From Bisporella sp. PMI_857 (taxonomy: Eukaryota > Ascomycota > Leotiomycetes > Helotiales > Helotiaceae): 64,000 nucleotides of DNA. The DNA lies in contig JAJSPD010000099.1 of the NCBI GenBank assembly GCA_021307315.1, positions 1 through 64,000 of the forward strand. Direction: 5' to 3'. The first letter of the stretch is position 1. Every line of letters begins with the position of its first letter. The notes beneath the pieces are model-generated. The model saw nothing but the letters and a program-made list of their open reading frames with translations, searched no databases and was not told where the DNA came from. The position numbers were made by a program, and so were the translations under genes. This document shows, in pieces, positions 46,862 through 59,900 of this stretch.

Positions 46862-47643
46862 TTGGCCCCCATCTTTCCATTCCCAGATATCACCCTCGAT
46901 CAATCCTCATTCCCAGGAAAGGCGGTGATAACGACGGGGAAAATACATTTGGCTTTATCCCCACCATTCTTCCAGGGAGGAGGATCCGGAAGCGGAGGAG
47001 GGCCATTTGGTCCGGGTGGCTTTACGAATGGATTTGATTTTGGAATGGATAACGTACCGGAATGCCCATGGAATAATCATGGCTGTCGTCGTGGTCTTGC
47101 TGTTTCCGATTGGCGGGCTCATAATGAGAGTCATTGGCAAATGGTGGCTGCATGCTACGTGGCAGATGTTGCGTGTTCTAGCTATGATCGCAGGATTTGG
47201 CATCGGAATTTATTTGACACATGAGACGAACCTGGTCTGTATATCTTCTTCTCATATCTTTGAGCCCTTTGGTGACGGAAATACCATAATTTTTTAACAA
47301 TACTCACACCATCCTTGGCACGGTCGTAATCGCCTTCTACCTAACTGCTCAACCCATTCTCAGATTCCTACAGCATGCCTACTTCATCAAAAATCAATGG
47401 CGAGGTCCGTTCGGACATATGCATGCCTGGTTAGGCCGGATCTGCATTGTTCTTGGGATTGTGACTGGTAGGCTTGGGCTGAGGCTAGCGAGGACATATG
47501 GAAGACAAGATGGTTCTCCCACGAGAATTTATAATATCATTTCTGCGGTCATTGGCGCAATTTATCTCAATGTTTGGGGGACTACGGCAGTTTTGAAGAG
47601 GCTGAAGAACGGGAAAACAAAAAGGCCGGAGTGGCTGAGATGA
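46862..47643 (+). pseudogene. Cytochrome b561-type membrane protein (DOMON-b561 family), damaged
   Basis: The b561 core is clear: NAHGIIMAVVVVLLFPIGGL (about 47062-47121), KWWLHATWQMLRVLAMIAGF, NTHTILGTVVIAFYLT and GHMHAWLGRICIVLGIVTGR, supplying the four expected haem-ligand histidines, and an end near WGTTAVLKRL. Before it, in another frame, is a Gly-rich linker (GGGSGSGGGPFG) like those joining a DOMON domain to b561. The frame changes near 47045, the splice acceptor before NTHTILG reads AAC instead of AG, and no intact DOMON domain lies upstream. Relatives are transmembrane ferric or quinone reductases linked to cellobiose-dehydrogenase-like domains. As read, this copy cannot be expressed normally. 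Confidence 0.65.
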
Positions 47644-48085
47644 AGGTTAATAGTCGACACGGGTCGACCTCAACAGATGAGGTGCCCCCCGTCATCGAGG
47701 AAGGAAGGAGGTAGAGAAGTGGGATATATCAAGAGAATTTTTGGGATTTGAAAACATTCAGGTTTGACATTTTTTATGATGTGCTGAGGTTTTTACAACT
47801 TAGGATGCAACCTAGGACTGGTTGGCTTGAATTTGTGGTTTGACTGATTGGGAGAAAACATAAAATGTTTGAAAGGTAACTTCTCTGGTGTGCCAATTTG
47901 CCTTTATTTGCCAGTATTGTCAGTAAATAATAGGTAGGCTACCAGCAAGCGAGAGGATTCGACCTTAGTTTGGGGTCGCTATGAACTTGAGATATAGTGG
48001 ATACTGTAATGAGCAGATGAGAAGAAGACTAAAAACATATTCTTGGGTATCTTCCATTGGGATCCATTGTCGCACCACACGCGAT
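47644..48085. other. Spacer, no supported gene
   Basis: About 440 bases of AT-rich DNA between the b561 remnant and the end of the AAA+ gene. Confidence 0.5.
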
Positions 48086-50661
48086 CTATTCTCGATCTGA
48101 ACTCTTAAAAACGCTCAGAATGCCATTCCGGCTCAAATCGACAGTATACCGAACCAAAGGCTGCCAGTCCTCAATACGTCCGTCCTCTTCTAAATACCTC
48201 TGCACCAGTTCATCTTCGATTCTCGTTTCGACAGCGGCTTTCAAACTCCTCGCCCCTTGTGACGCATCATATCCTTCTCCTGCTAACAACTTGCATATTG
48301 CACCATCTTGCTTGACGTTCAGGATAATACGGCCGACGAGCTGCTGACCGGAAATTTGGATCGATTGTCGGACCTTTTCTTGGAGATCGAGCATGTATTT
48401 GTGCGCCACGACAGCTTGCTCGCCGGCGGAAAAGGGGAGAAATGGTACGACTAAGGAGACGCGGCCGGAAAGAGGATTCTATGTGTGTTAGTAAGTGGTA
48501 GAATTCAGAATGACAATGGAAAATATAGAAGTTGAGATAAGACCCACCCCGAAAGTAGATTTAAGTTGCTTCTTCAGTTTGGCGGAGAGCTCAGCCATCA
48601 GCTCGGCATGCCGATGTGTGTCCTCGAAGTTGTGAACTTGCTCTTGGTGTACATCACAGAAATCGAGAATGGTATCGTCAAGAGCATTGGTGGCCATAAT
48701 CCAAATTGTTTTCGAGCAGTCCACTACTTGTCGGTTGCGTCGGTCGGTATATTTGCCTGGCCAAATTAGTACCCTCGGACCCGCATGGGACATATTCGAC
48801 TTGCCTTCATCAAATGGAATCAGAAGTGCATTTTGTACATCTGTTGTTGTCTTTTCAAACTCATCAAGGAACACAATACAGCGACGTCCAGATAGCCTGG
48901 TAAGGAAATTGTTCAGGGGAGATCCCAGCTCATGTCCGATATATGGCTTCTTCGGTCCAAACAGATCCGTCTCATATCTTAACTCCGTACAGTCTATGCA
49001 TTCTAGCTCCAATGAAAGAAGTTCTCCCATTCGCTTTGCGAGTTCCGTTTTCCCGTGACCACTAGGACCTGAGAACACCATGACTGAAGGCTTCGATTTT
49101 GGTAACGCCATCTGAGAGAGTGACTTCTGAATGACCATCTTCGCAGCTGAGGATTGCCCAACCATAAAATATCCTATTCCGAGAAGCGCAAGAGCATGAT
49201 GGGTGATAGCGACTTGAATTTGTCGCTCTGAAGGCCTCTTCTCCGCCAAAGTCCGATCGAGAAAGTATCGCTGTGTAAGATTCACAGTTCGTGCCATTAC
49301 TGGCCGGATATAATCAACGCACCATTGTTTTTCCGGCTCATCGAACTCGCGGAACCGATGGTTGAAAGGTGCTTTCACAGGTGGATCATCTAAAAAGGGT
49401 GTAAAGAAGACTCGCGGTATCACCGAGACATCCGCACCTAAGCTCAGCAGAGTTGTGGTAACAGCCGTTGTATGAGGAATCATGGCGTCTGCCATCAGGA
49501 TTGCGAATGCGAGAAGGGGAATTTTGTAGGTCTCGTCAATGGCATTGACATTCCCGCCATTATCAATCCATGTTCGAACGACCTTCTCATCGTTGGTGGC
49601 GACTGCATAAAATATGGCTGGGAAACCGGCAACAGTTGCGTTGATCTGCGACTCTACTACACTTTCGCTAAAAAATGCTAGATAGTGCTGGAGCATGCCG
49701 CGTTTCATTCCATTCTGTAAGGCGTAAATTAATCTTCGTATTGAGAGTCGTTGGGTCAGTCCTTCCTCAGCGGTGAATTCGGGCTCGTCAGGCGCCAGCT
49801 CGAGTTTAGGCAGTTTGAAGTTCCATTGCTCTGACATAGGAGTTTGAATTATAGGTACCACCTCTGGGGCCTTGTGATTCAGACGCATGGGAGCATCCTC
49901 GCGATTTTTAACTTCCTTGAGATGATCATTGGGTTCCTTGGCCTTGAAACTTGTTCGAGTCCTGGACGTATTGGATACTGGAGGAGACTCAGAAGCAGGA
50001 AGCTCTGACAAAAGTATTAGCACTCACGGAGGAAAACGTTTTCGAAAAGATACGGACCTTCCCTGACGTTTCTTTTGGGTGAGGTTGGTGTCTCCTTCCC
50101 AGTGTCTTTGTCTCCTTGTGGGATTGCGGGGCTACTGTCGCCATGTAATTCAAAAGAGTCTGGAACCTTCTTAACGCCTTCTAAGGGATCTTTCTTAACG
50201 CCAACTAGTTTCTTGAATGATTCCGTGATGTGTGAAATTCCCTTGTTTCCATCATCAGAAGGAAGGAGATATGGGGAAGTGCGACTTGTATTGCTTGGCT
50301 CTACCTATTCGTCAGTCACTATCTAAAAGTGGGCGAAAGGAGCACCTAACATACTTGAGGTCAAAAGAGCCTCATCGAGACTTTGGATAGCTGCGTCTTG
50401 ATCATTATTACATGACTAAAAACCACGCAGTCAGTAAAGTTTCCATTCAAGACGAGGCTGCAGGCTCTCACAAACCTTAAGCGCCGAAACAGCACGCAAC
50501 CGCGAGCACGAACAAGCCTTGATAATAGCCTCAACCTTGTGCCACTCAGCGCCACCGGGTTTATACTGCGGGGCGTTCATCTTTGTCCACTTCTCTATCG
50601 GTCTTGAATGGCATGTGTTTAAATGAAGTCTGGAAAATGCAGATGCTGGGGTTTGTGACAT
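48086..50661 (-). CDS. Ankyrin-AAA+ ATPase of the ClpB/Skd3 type
   Basis: Exons read 50661-50476, 50415-50355, 50304-50058, 50004-48548, 48478-48086, about 780 residues; the second-third junction does not keep frame by my reading, so the 5' part is approximate. After a low-complexity N-terminus come ankyrin-like repeats (FPAIFYAVATNDEKVVRTWI, IDNGGNVNA, LLSLGADVS). The single AAA+ module has Walker A GPSGHGKTELAK (about 49066-49042) and Walker B CIVFLDEFEK (about 48890-48862), and the last exon is a ClpB D2 small domain with the sensor-2 motif GYDASQGARSLKAAVE. One AAA+ ring behind ankyrins is the layout of animal CLPB/Skd3, a disaggregase; fungal Hsp104 and Hsp78 have two rings and no ankyrins. 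No mitochondrial presequence is evident. It is followed by Hsp70-like genes, the usual partners of ClpB. Confidence 0.85.
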
Positions 50662-51045
50662 GGCGCTAGTGAACTACGTATCAGGGAAGGCAATTTCAGC
50701 CACGCCAGTATTTCTTGGAAGATGCCAAGACACGGCTGCCCCAGCTGACTTGAAGGTTTCCTTGGTTTTGCCTCGGAGAAAATTGACCCGTATTACACGA
50801 GGTTGGTGGGGATCGATCATATTGAGATTGCTTAATAGAAGGTATTAACTGAAAATGAGCAGCCCAAGTACCAGGAGCGGCAAGTCCAAATCATCTCTAT
50901 GAATTTATAGCGAGAAAATTTTGTAGGCGGGATTCGGAATTCATGCTGTGTTGTCTGATGCTCCACTCTAACCTCTTTCCCTCTTCCATTTTCCATGTGT
51001 AGGACTCATCTCCGCCCATAATCTACTGTAAGCTCGCCGATCAAT
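50662..51045. other. Spacer between the AAA+ start and the Hsp70-like gene end
   Basis: About 380 bases that would contain the AAA+ promoter and the 3' end of the Hsp70-like gene. No separate gene. Confidence 0.5.
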
Positions 51046-53619
51046 TTATCTGAAATGGCAAGTAAACGTTAGTATCCAGTGTGATGTGAAAGGATCCTCA
51101 ATCGGTGCCTCATTCGTACCTTTGACTAAAAGTCGAAACACGATCGCAGCCTCAAATCTCATCTCCAAACTGTAGTTGATCTTGTAATATTCCCCTTTAC
51201 TCGAAGATGCCAGTTCAAAGTCTGATTTAGGGAGATCAGAAAGATCAACTTTGAGTGCTGCCACGGCTTTACAATCTATCTCTAGCATTAGTAGCGGCTT
51301 CGCATGCAGCTTTGGATGGAGACATGCCCGAATCGAAGAAGTATGGTGGTTCCCCAGATCCATTGTAGCTCAAAAGATTAATTGTGTATACGAGGTCTTT
51401 GAGTGTGGTGCTAGTTCGATAGAATGGGAACGTTACAACTTTCTGCTTTGTAAATTCTTCGCCCTAAGGTTCAAGATCAGCTCAGCCACCAGCGAAGGGC
51501 CTTTTAAGAAGTAACCTACCTTTTTAACGTACCAACTCATCAATTGTGTGCAGAACCACTTTTGCTCAGTCTCGTCAAATGATCTAATGTCAAGTCAGTC
51601 ATACAGAAACAAGTGTAGAGCTGGGTGGCCGTTCATACTTGTTCTTTGCTGCCTGTCTCTGGTATTTGGCTGACTCGTGTATCGCTGGGTCCCAAAGGTT
51701 TTTGACAGTAACCCCATAATTGGATCGAATGATTCGGGTCTCCACAATATCTCCTTGGAGGGCTCGAAGCATTGCACCTCTGGTTACGGCGGACCACCTG
51801 TTTTATTCGGACCAGTTATTTACCGCTAATGCATCTAACGACGGGGTCATTGGAAGTGACTTACGCGTTCACAGGTTGAATGACTTTCACATCGTCCCCA
51901 AAGTGCTCTTCGATTTGTTTTCGAAGATATTCGCTGCTGCCAAATCCACCTACTAGGAGAATGGCGGATGCCGTCAAGTTTGCTTCCTCGAGACGTTCCA
52001 TCTGGCCTACGATAAGTTGGAAAATCATCCTGATCACCGCATCAAAAACATCTTTGAGTTCTCTTGAAGTTACGGTAAGACATCCATCCTCGACTCCTTC
52101 AGTGCTGTTGTCCTTTATGCTAGTGGGAACTATATCGTGATCAGCAGCTGGAAAATTACTTTTGCCACAAGATAAGAGGGGAGCAATCCCAAAGAATAAA
52201 AGAAGTAGAAGAAAAATAAACGGAACTCACTTTCAATGGAATACGTCTTCTCGGCATCGTCGCTTGTCCCAAAGTCTGGTTTGATCTGGAAAAATTAGCA
52301 TCTCCTTTCCTCAAACACTTTGGAAATCCACAACTTGCCTCTTCATTGAATGCTCTTTGGATCTGGAGAAATCAGTGATATATATGCATGGTGATCACGC
52401 AAATCTAACCTGGCTCATGGCTTCAAGTGAAACGGTTTTGGGTAGCGCATCTAGTTGCTTCCCGATTTTCTTCTTTACCAATTCTTCAAACCTCTTGTTC
52501 AGATACACGGAGCCACAGAGCCCGCCGTCACCCTCGATAATTTCATCCAAACGAAGCATGGGAGCATCAGCGGCAACTTTGTAGGTTGTCAGATCCTGTG
52601 TTTGTCAATACATGTTCCCGTCCGAAGGATTTGGCGACTTACGACCGTTCCGCCACCAGCGTCGCAAGTGATAAACACCTCGCCTTTTTTAACAGAGTAC
52701 TCAGGGAGCTACACAGCAATATTAGCTTAGAAATAGGAAACACAATATGCTAAATACGGTTGTGAATGTATAAACAGCAGCCGCTTCAGGTTCCGTAATA
52801 AGTCGGATTTTCTCCATAGGCCCGAATCCGGCTTGAGAAGCACACCATAGAGTGTCTGACTTCGATTTGTCTGACCACACAGCTGGAACTGTGAGGATGT
52901 ACTCGACCGGAGTAGAATCCACGAAGTCTAAAATGGTCAGTCGGCTAGATTTCCAACATATGATACATGTATGTGTTACCTTTGCCCCAGTCTGCGGCCA
53001 TTCGGTCAAGAGCAACGTCCCGTAATGCGGCAAGAAATTTACTTATGCCATCGGTGACCTTTCGGTTTGGGGGAAGCCGTCCAAGCTTGGTCGAAAAAGT
53101 GGCTAGCGTTTGAGCTGCTTCAATTTGGGAAGGATCGAGATATCTATTGAGGGGTGAGCGCCGGATCAGGACGACGTCATCTAAGGAGAAGACTTAAGGA
53201 GAGGAATAGCATACAATTTTGCAAAGCATATTCTTTCCGGGTCATCGTCCAGCTGAAACCCCCATTTGAAGCCACCAGGAGCAGATTTATCGTATTTAAA
53301 GACTCTGAACGAGGCGTTAATGAACAAGGCTGAACCCCGCTCGAAAAGATAACACTCACGAAGGAACTTTTGGAGAGCTTTGATTTCCCTGTGAGGGCCA
53401 GTCATCCTCGATCAGTTCTGTATCGACATCTTTTGGCTATGATTCTCAGTATGCATGAGCTCCGGCGATAGGTGAAAGCATACATCTTCACCATCCTCTT
53501 GGTAGGCATAGGCAACGCCTGAATACGTCGTGCCGAAATCTACGGCACACTGTAGAAGCATGAGTAATTGGGCAAGTTGGCGAATCACATGGACTTACAA
53601 TTATCTTACCCGTCGCCAT
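51046..53619 (-). CDS. Hsp70-like ATPase (fungal HSP70 superfamily, many introns)
   Basis: Starts at 53619 with a seven-codon first exon (MATGKII), then after an intron the phosphate-1 motif VDFGTTYSGVAYAYQ, which keeps the canonical Asp and Thr residues. Further pieces include SAPGGFKWGFQLDDD, RYLDPSQIEAAQ, EYILTVPAVWSDKSKSDTLW and LITEPEAAAVYTF (about 52900-52760), all in nucleotide-binding-domain order. The C-terminal part (to 51046) reads LKVDLSDLPKSDFELA-type sequence found at the end of these proteins rather than a classical peptide-binding lid. About ten introns of 45-70 bp separate short exons; not all were resolved. The group (including HSPA12-like relatives) is expanded in fungi and lacks a defined role. 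It lies on the same strand as the ankyrin-AAA+ gene and back to back with the Hsp70-ankyrin gene. Confidence 0.82.
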
Positions 53620-53908
53620 AATACGGTGATTTCCTACAGAGAGTTATGTTAAGGACAGGAATAGTTTCAATCACAGCTGGCAGTAAATGTGGGTGAGTTT
53701 ACTTTTTGAGGTGCATGTTACTGAAGACAGGGTAGTGAAGCCTATTTTTGTGCATTGTGGCGCTAAACTAGTCCCGTGTATGCCTTGCCAAGATAACTGC
53801 CACACGACGACATGTCCAACTTCATATTCTGTGAAAACGACAGTAAGGGCGAAGTGGTATGGCGATGTCAGTGATAATTGGTGCAATATCCGTTGCTCAG
53901 TCGCCAGG
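53620..53908. promoter_or_regulatory. Short divergent promoter region between the two Hsp70-like genes
   Basis: Only about 290 bases separate the two start codons, so the genes probably share control elements. No heat-shock element (nGAAn arrays) is convincing by eye. Confidence 0.5.
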
Positions 53909-56900
53909 ATGAGTGCGCCGAAACAGACTGTGCTGGTAATTCCCTCTCACCCGCCAATCCCAGAAGAAAGCGAGCTCACAAAGACTGCAGGTTGGTATAG
54001 CTCTTGGATCCAATACGGCTTCAGTATCATTCCTTCTACCAGGAAAAGTGTGCAACTCCGATATTCGTAGTACTTTCAACGCTGACCCTAGTCACAGAAC
54101 GGTCAACCCACGCCAGTGTCAGGATGGCCGGATGCAGAAGATGTAAAGAGCCTCTTGGTCCCTATGTATGCATCCTCATCCACTCCTCCTCTGCCATGAT
54201 GTTAATCCTTTTTCTTGTAACCCGCAGCCGTATCAAGTCGTATCTGCCATTTTCAGACGAACCTACAGCCGCGAACATCGATTGGGGATATTCCGTTAAG
54301 GAGGAAGATGAAACTTTGCAGGAAACCATTTTACGGTTCGACATCGCAATGGCACATACTTGAGTCTCCAGAGACTGATGAGATATGATAGACGAGCTGG
54401 TGACGTGTTGGGTTCAGCGTCAGATATCAAGATAGTGAAGGAACTACGGAAGCGAGAAGGCGCCAGGAAATATGGGGCCGGTAACGGGGTGGTCGAACAC
54501 CCGTCCCGTGCGCTAGAGATGATGTCAAGCTTCGTCGAAGCTACCAAAGCCCACATCGAGAAGAGAGTTGGACTGGCATTTGGCAACGGTGAGTCCTCAT
54601 GCCTTACCGGAAGAACTTTACTAAGCTATTACAGAGATTCTTCGAAATGTCGAGTACGATGTCTGTGTCACTGTTCCGCCGTGGTGGGGATTTGGCCAAC
54701 GCGATACGTATGCGCAATATCTTAGGCAAGCATATGGCAAGCCGCAGTTACTATGTGAAGCAACCGCGTCTTTGGTCTATTATCTGAGCAAGAACAAGAG
54801 ACACCAACTGCAGGCTAATGATACTTATATCTCTTGTAATGTCGAGGACGAGATTACGGTAAGAGTCGTGATAGCCCAGCTAGGATTCGTGCTGACCGCG
54901 ACGGCGAATAAGACGGCGACGGTATATGCGATTGTCAAGAAGGATCCAAAACTCCAGCTAGACCCACAAGAGTGCGCGGTTCTAACTATCGGGTCCATAA
55001 ATTTCAGCAATAACTTTCAGTATTTTATCGAAAGCCGGCTTTCGACCTACCTCAATAGTGCCGATATCAATCCTGAGACTGTTCTGCGAGAGTTTGATAA
55101 GGTGAGATTTCCTTGGGAGATATAGCTACAGCCCTTTTTTAACAGCATATTAGTTGAAATCCAATTTCGTGAAGGTAAAGGCCTTGCACTCGAATAGTCT
55201 CCACGTAAAATATTAGAATAACATGATTAGTTTCTCCCGAGAATGGATGGATCCAGGGATTACAAGTTTCGATGTTAGTCCTAGAGTTCTCAGCCAATCC
55301 TGGAGATCACCTATCTAATACATCATTAGTACCTTGGAATGTACCCGATAGCGTCGGCTCCAACATAGTCGACTCACAAATGACCGTATCCAGTTTAGAG
55401 TTGAAATCGGTCATCTTCGATCCAATTCTGTCGCAACTGACCAACAATATTATCCGTCTCAAAACCGAAAGAAAACAAGGCAACACCCATATTCTCCTCA
55501 GCGGTATCTTGAGCGAATGCCCATACGCCTCAAAATGCATCGAAAGAAATCTAACGGAACAGAGCCTCAATGGAAATTTGAAGTTTTTAAAAACAGTAAA
55601 CGGGTAAGGATATTTCTTTCCATCAGTCTAATCCAGACCTTCTAACTTACAAGTAACTAGCGGTACCTCCTACTCCCGTGGAGCTGCTCTTTATCTCGAT
55701 ACAGCCCAAAATAAATCGTCTTTGGTTGCCCCGCCGCCGTTCACCAAGGAACCACAAGTAATTTCTGTGACGGACTCGAGGCTTGCTTACCTGAAATTAA
55801 TTGAAGGGGCGTTAGAAAACAATATGTCCGCAAGCATTGAGTCTAGAATCACGCACTGTCGACGCATCTTGACGGAACGGATATCTCGCTCTGGCTATGA
55901 AGTCGATACCCTCTGGGCCTTCTCATTTCTCAGGAAACTTTATAGTCAAGCACGAAAACTCGCGGAGCAGGACGCCTTGCAAAAGGAATTCGAAAAGCTC
56001 TTCATATCCGATGCTAAAAAGAAGTCACTGGACACAACGGGCCTGGATGCTGTGCACCTTGCAGCCCTGACAGGTTCCACGTCCGTTCTCGAATTCCTCG
56101 TCAAATCAGGATGTCCAATCGACCAAGCTGCTTCTCCAGAGGCGTCCGAATATGACAACTGGACCGCGCTCCACTTTGCGGTGTCCATGGGCGAAATTGC
56201 CGCGATCAAGTGGCTTCTTGAGAAAGGTGCTGACACCTCCGCAATAACGGCGCGGTTTCAAACCCCGTTACACATTGCCATTTCTGAATTCTATCAACCG
56301 GAACTCTCGAAAGTTAATGATCTGGTTGAGCTGCTTCTCCCTTCTCTGCTCCAGAAACCAGCTCTGAATTTTGAGGATGATTCCGGGATGACGGCCCTGG
56401 ATCTCGCCAAGTTACGAAGTCTAGGTAACACCGTCCTGCTTTTGACCCAATATGGTGCGACAGAAAATCCTCGAATTGAAGTAAGTAAAAACTATTTCTT
56501 CAAGCGTTACTGTATTCTCACAGCATCTCTAGAAGTCAAAACTCGAAGCGGTCGATGCTGCGAAGACAGGCAATGCGGCTCTTCTTCAAAAACTTTTGCG
56601 GCAAACCCCTTCCTTGAATCGCCATATAACTCCAAATCAAGAGAGCTTGCTACATTTAGCTGCTGAGTCTGGTAGTAGCCAGGCCGTTATTCATCTGCTT
56701 AACACTGGGGTAGACGTCAATCAACGAAACCTCAGAGATGAGACGCCATTACATGTGGCTGCGACAAAGGGACACGATGCTATTGTTAAACTGCTGGCAC
56801 AGAAAAAGGCCAACTTAGCTCTTCAGAACTCTACTGGCAATGATGTTCTTCATATTGCCACAGAAGTAGGGAATATCTCCATGGTCAACACTTTACTACA

Positions 56901-59900
56901 GCTTGGTGCCAAGCCTGGAAATTCGAATTCACGTGGATGGACCCGCTTCATATTGCTTCTGAAAAAGACTCGGAGGCTTTAATAAAACTCTTCCTTGCTC
57001 GAGGCGCCAACGTTAACGGCCAGAGCATCAAGCCATTAATTCCCGGTGACGCCTCTAATGGCGGTATCCAGAGGGCGAGAGTGTCAGACATCAGTGGTGG
57101 ATGGACCCCACTCCATATTGTGGCATATAACGGGAACGAGCCGTTGGTTAAAATGCTGATTAAGTCCGGAGCCGATGTTCATGCACGCGATTTGCTTGGT
57201 TATACCCCCTACACCGTGCAGTTCAAAATGGCCGCGACAAAATTTTAGTGATGTTGATGAAAAACAAAGCCGACCCTAAAACTTTTACTTTGGCTAAGCA
57301 AACCACCATACACGACGCTGCGAGATCTGGCCACGAAACAATCCTCAAAACTTTACTCAAGGGAACGCCCAAGACGTATTACACTCAAGATGAAGTTGGA
57401 CGGAGTGCATTACATGAAGCGGTTGAAGCGAAACGGGAAGAGATAGTCAAGATGCTTCTCAAGAAAGGCTTCCCACCCAATCCGAAAACAATTGGAGATG
57501 GCTACACACCCCTTTCAATGGGTGTCCTTTCAGGTGTAAGCGGAATTGTCAAGCTTCTCCTGAAAAGTGGAGCAGATCCAAACATCGTTCACCATGACAA
57601 GAGTACTCTTTTACATCTCGCAGCGCGAAGTGCAGATCCTCAGGCGGTAATGATGGCATTCCTTCCCAAGTCCGACCTGATGCCGCGAGATGAGAATAAC
57701 GCTACACCTTTGCATACGGCCGTTACGGCAGGGAATATGGCAGCAGCAAATATTCTCGTCAGACATGGATTCGATCTGGATGTGGCCGACAAACAGGGCC
57801 GGACCCCTTTCTTCGTATCTGTCGAGAAAGGCAATATTGTAATGAGCACGCTGTTGGCAGATAGTGGGGCAAAATTAGAGACCAGGGATAACAAGCGCTC
57901 TACTCCGTTACACACGGCAGCTGCTCAGTCGAATACGCAGTACATTCAGTTCCTTTGCTCGAGAAAGGTTGGAATGGATCCATTTGATAGTTCAGGTCGA
58001 ACGCCACTGCATTATGCAATCGAGAATAATGACCAAGCGGCGTGTCAATTGCTCTTAGATTTGGGCGCGCGTGCAGACGCTTTCAATCCGCCGAGACTTC
58101 CTCCCATTTTCAGTGCTGTTGAAAGAAACGATCAGCTTATTCTTGGAATGCTGCTCTCCAGGGTTAATTGTGGCATCAACGCACAACAAACTACCGGTAC
58201 CCTCGAAGGGTTCCATGGCCATACTAAATATGCCATAGATCAAGAGGGATGGACACCGCTTCATGTTGCTGCATGGCACGGACATGCTAGTGTAGCCTCT
58301 GTACTAATTCAGCACGGAGCGAACGTCAATGCAAAAGCCAAGGGGTCAGGTATGACTCCCCTTCATCTGACAACTTACGCTTTTCAAAGGAAAGAAAGCC
58401 ATTTGCTCATTGCTAGGACGCTTCTAGACTATGGAGCAGACCTTCAGGCTACTTCAGACGGAAATACCATCCTACAAATGTCCGCTTTAACTGGGAACCA
58501 GTTATTAATCCCTGTGCTGATCGAGAGAGGAATCTCGCTTTCTCAAAAGGACACCAACGGGCGCACGGCGTTGTATTATGCCGCCCGAGAAGGTCATTAC
58601 GACACATGTGTTCTACTTTTGGATTCCGGGCTGGATCTTAAGGCGGTAAATGAAGAGAAAGGGACTTACTTGCATATTGCTGCGTCCGCAAATAGAGTTG
58701 AGATTGTAAAATTATTGGTTTCTAGAGGCTTGGACGTCAATCAGGTGATGTCTGATGGTTCTACACCATTACATCTGGCTTCAGTTGGTGGACATGGAAC
58801 AATCATCATAGAGTTGCTAAAGAACGGTGCGGATAGTACTCTACGAACAGTTGAGGGTCGGAATGCTCTCGATTTGGCTGCAATCCATGGCCATACCGCC
58901 GCGATATCAACATTGCTTGATGGAGAGGACCAATCTAAAACTGAGGGCTCCGTTCAGTGGCAAAGTTTGAATCACGCAGCCATCAAAGGAAATATTGCTG
59001 CAGCGAAACTGCTGTACGAACGAGTAGGCGGAATGAAGAATCGAGGATCTACCGTATTACACTGGGCTGTTCAAGAGGGTCTGCTTCGTTTAGTGGAGCT
59101 ACTGGTTGAATTTGGGGCTGATGTGAATGTCACCGATGACGAGGGTTGGTCACCTTTACAGAAGGCGGCAATGTCGGACCAAGAAGCAATCGTCTCTTTC
59201 TTGTTGGAGAAAGGAGTGGATATTGAGCATCATGGGCCCAAGGGTCAGACCGCCCTTCATCAAGCCGTTTCCAATAACTCCGCAAATACCGTTAAGCTTC
59301 TTATTGCCAAAGGCGCCGATGCCGCAGTCGTAGATGAAAACGGATCTTCACCATTCCATCTTGCCATTGGACGTGGACACACTGCAATCCTTGAAGCTTT
59401 ACCGGTCACAGCATCCGACCTCAAAGTCTCGACTACCGATGGGAAGTCACCGATACAGATAGCAATTGCAGAAGACAACATGGATATACTCCGGCTGCTC
59501 CTGAAGAAGGAGGCTGCACAAGGCGATGGTTATGAAACCGAGCTCCACACTGCCGTTAGAGCCGACAATGCAGATCTAGTTAAACTCCTGATCGAACATG
59601 GAGCTGCTGTGAACAATCTAGGAGATCCTAGAGATGCCCCACTATCGATTGCAGTCAACAAAGGATTCGCGGCCGTTGCAAAAGTTCTCCTGGAAGCCGG
59701 TGCAGACGTCAATAAGAAGTCTCACACAGGTTACACTCCAATTGAGGCGGCTGCGTGGTTCAAAAATATTTCAATCATGAAGTTACTCATTGCCCATGGA
59801 GCTGATGTGAACATAGGAAGGGATGATAATAGAAATGCACTCATTCATGCTGCCGACCAGGGTGACACCGAAGTGGTGAAGTGTTTGATTGAGGCAGGAG

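Noticed and set aside
50075..50326. Plus-strand open frame at the 5' end of the AAA+ gene
   Set aside because: Antisense shadow of the Ser/Pro-rich third exon.
53687..53908. N-terminal extension of the Hsp70-ankyrin gene
   Set aside because: The frame is open, but the sequence lies in the short divergent promoter and resembles no Hsp70 N-terminus.
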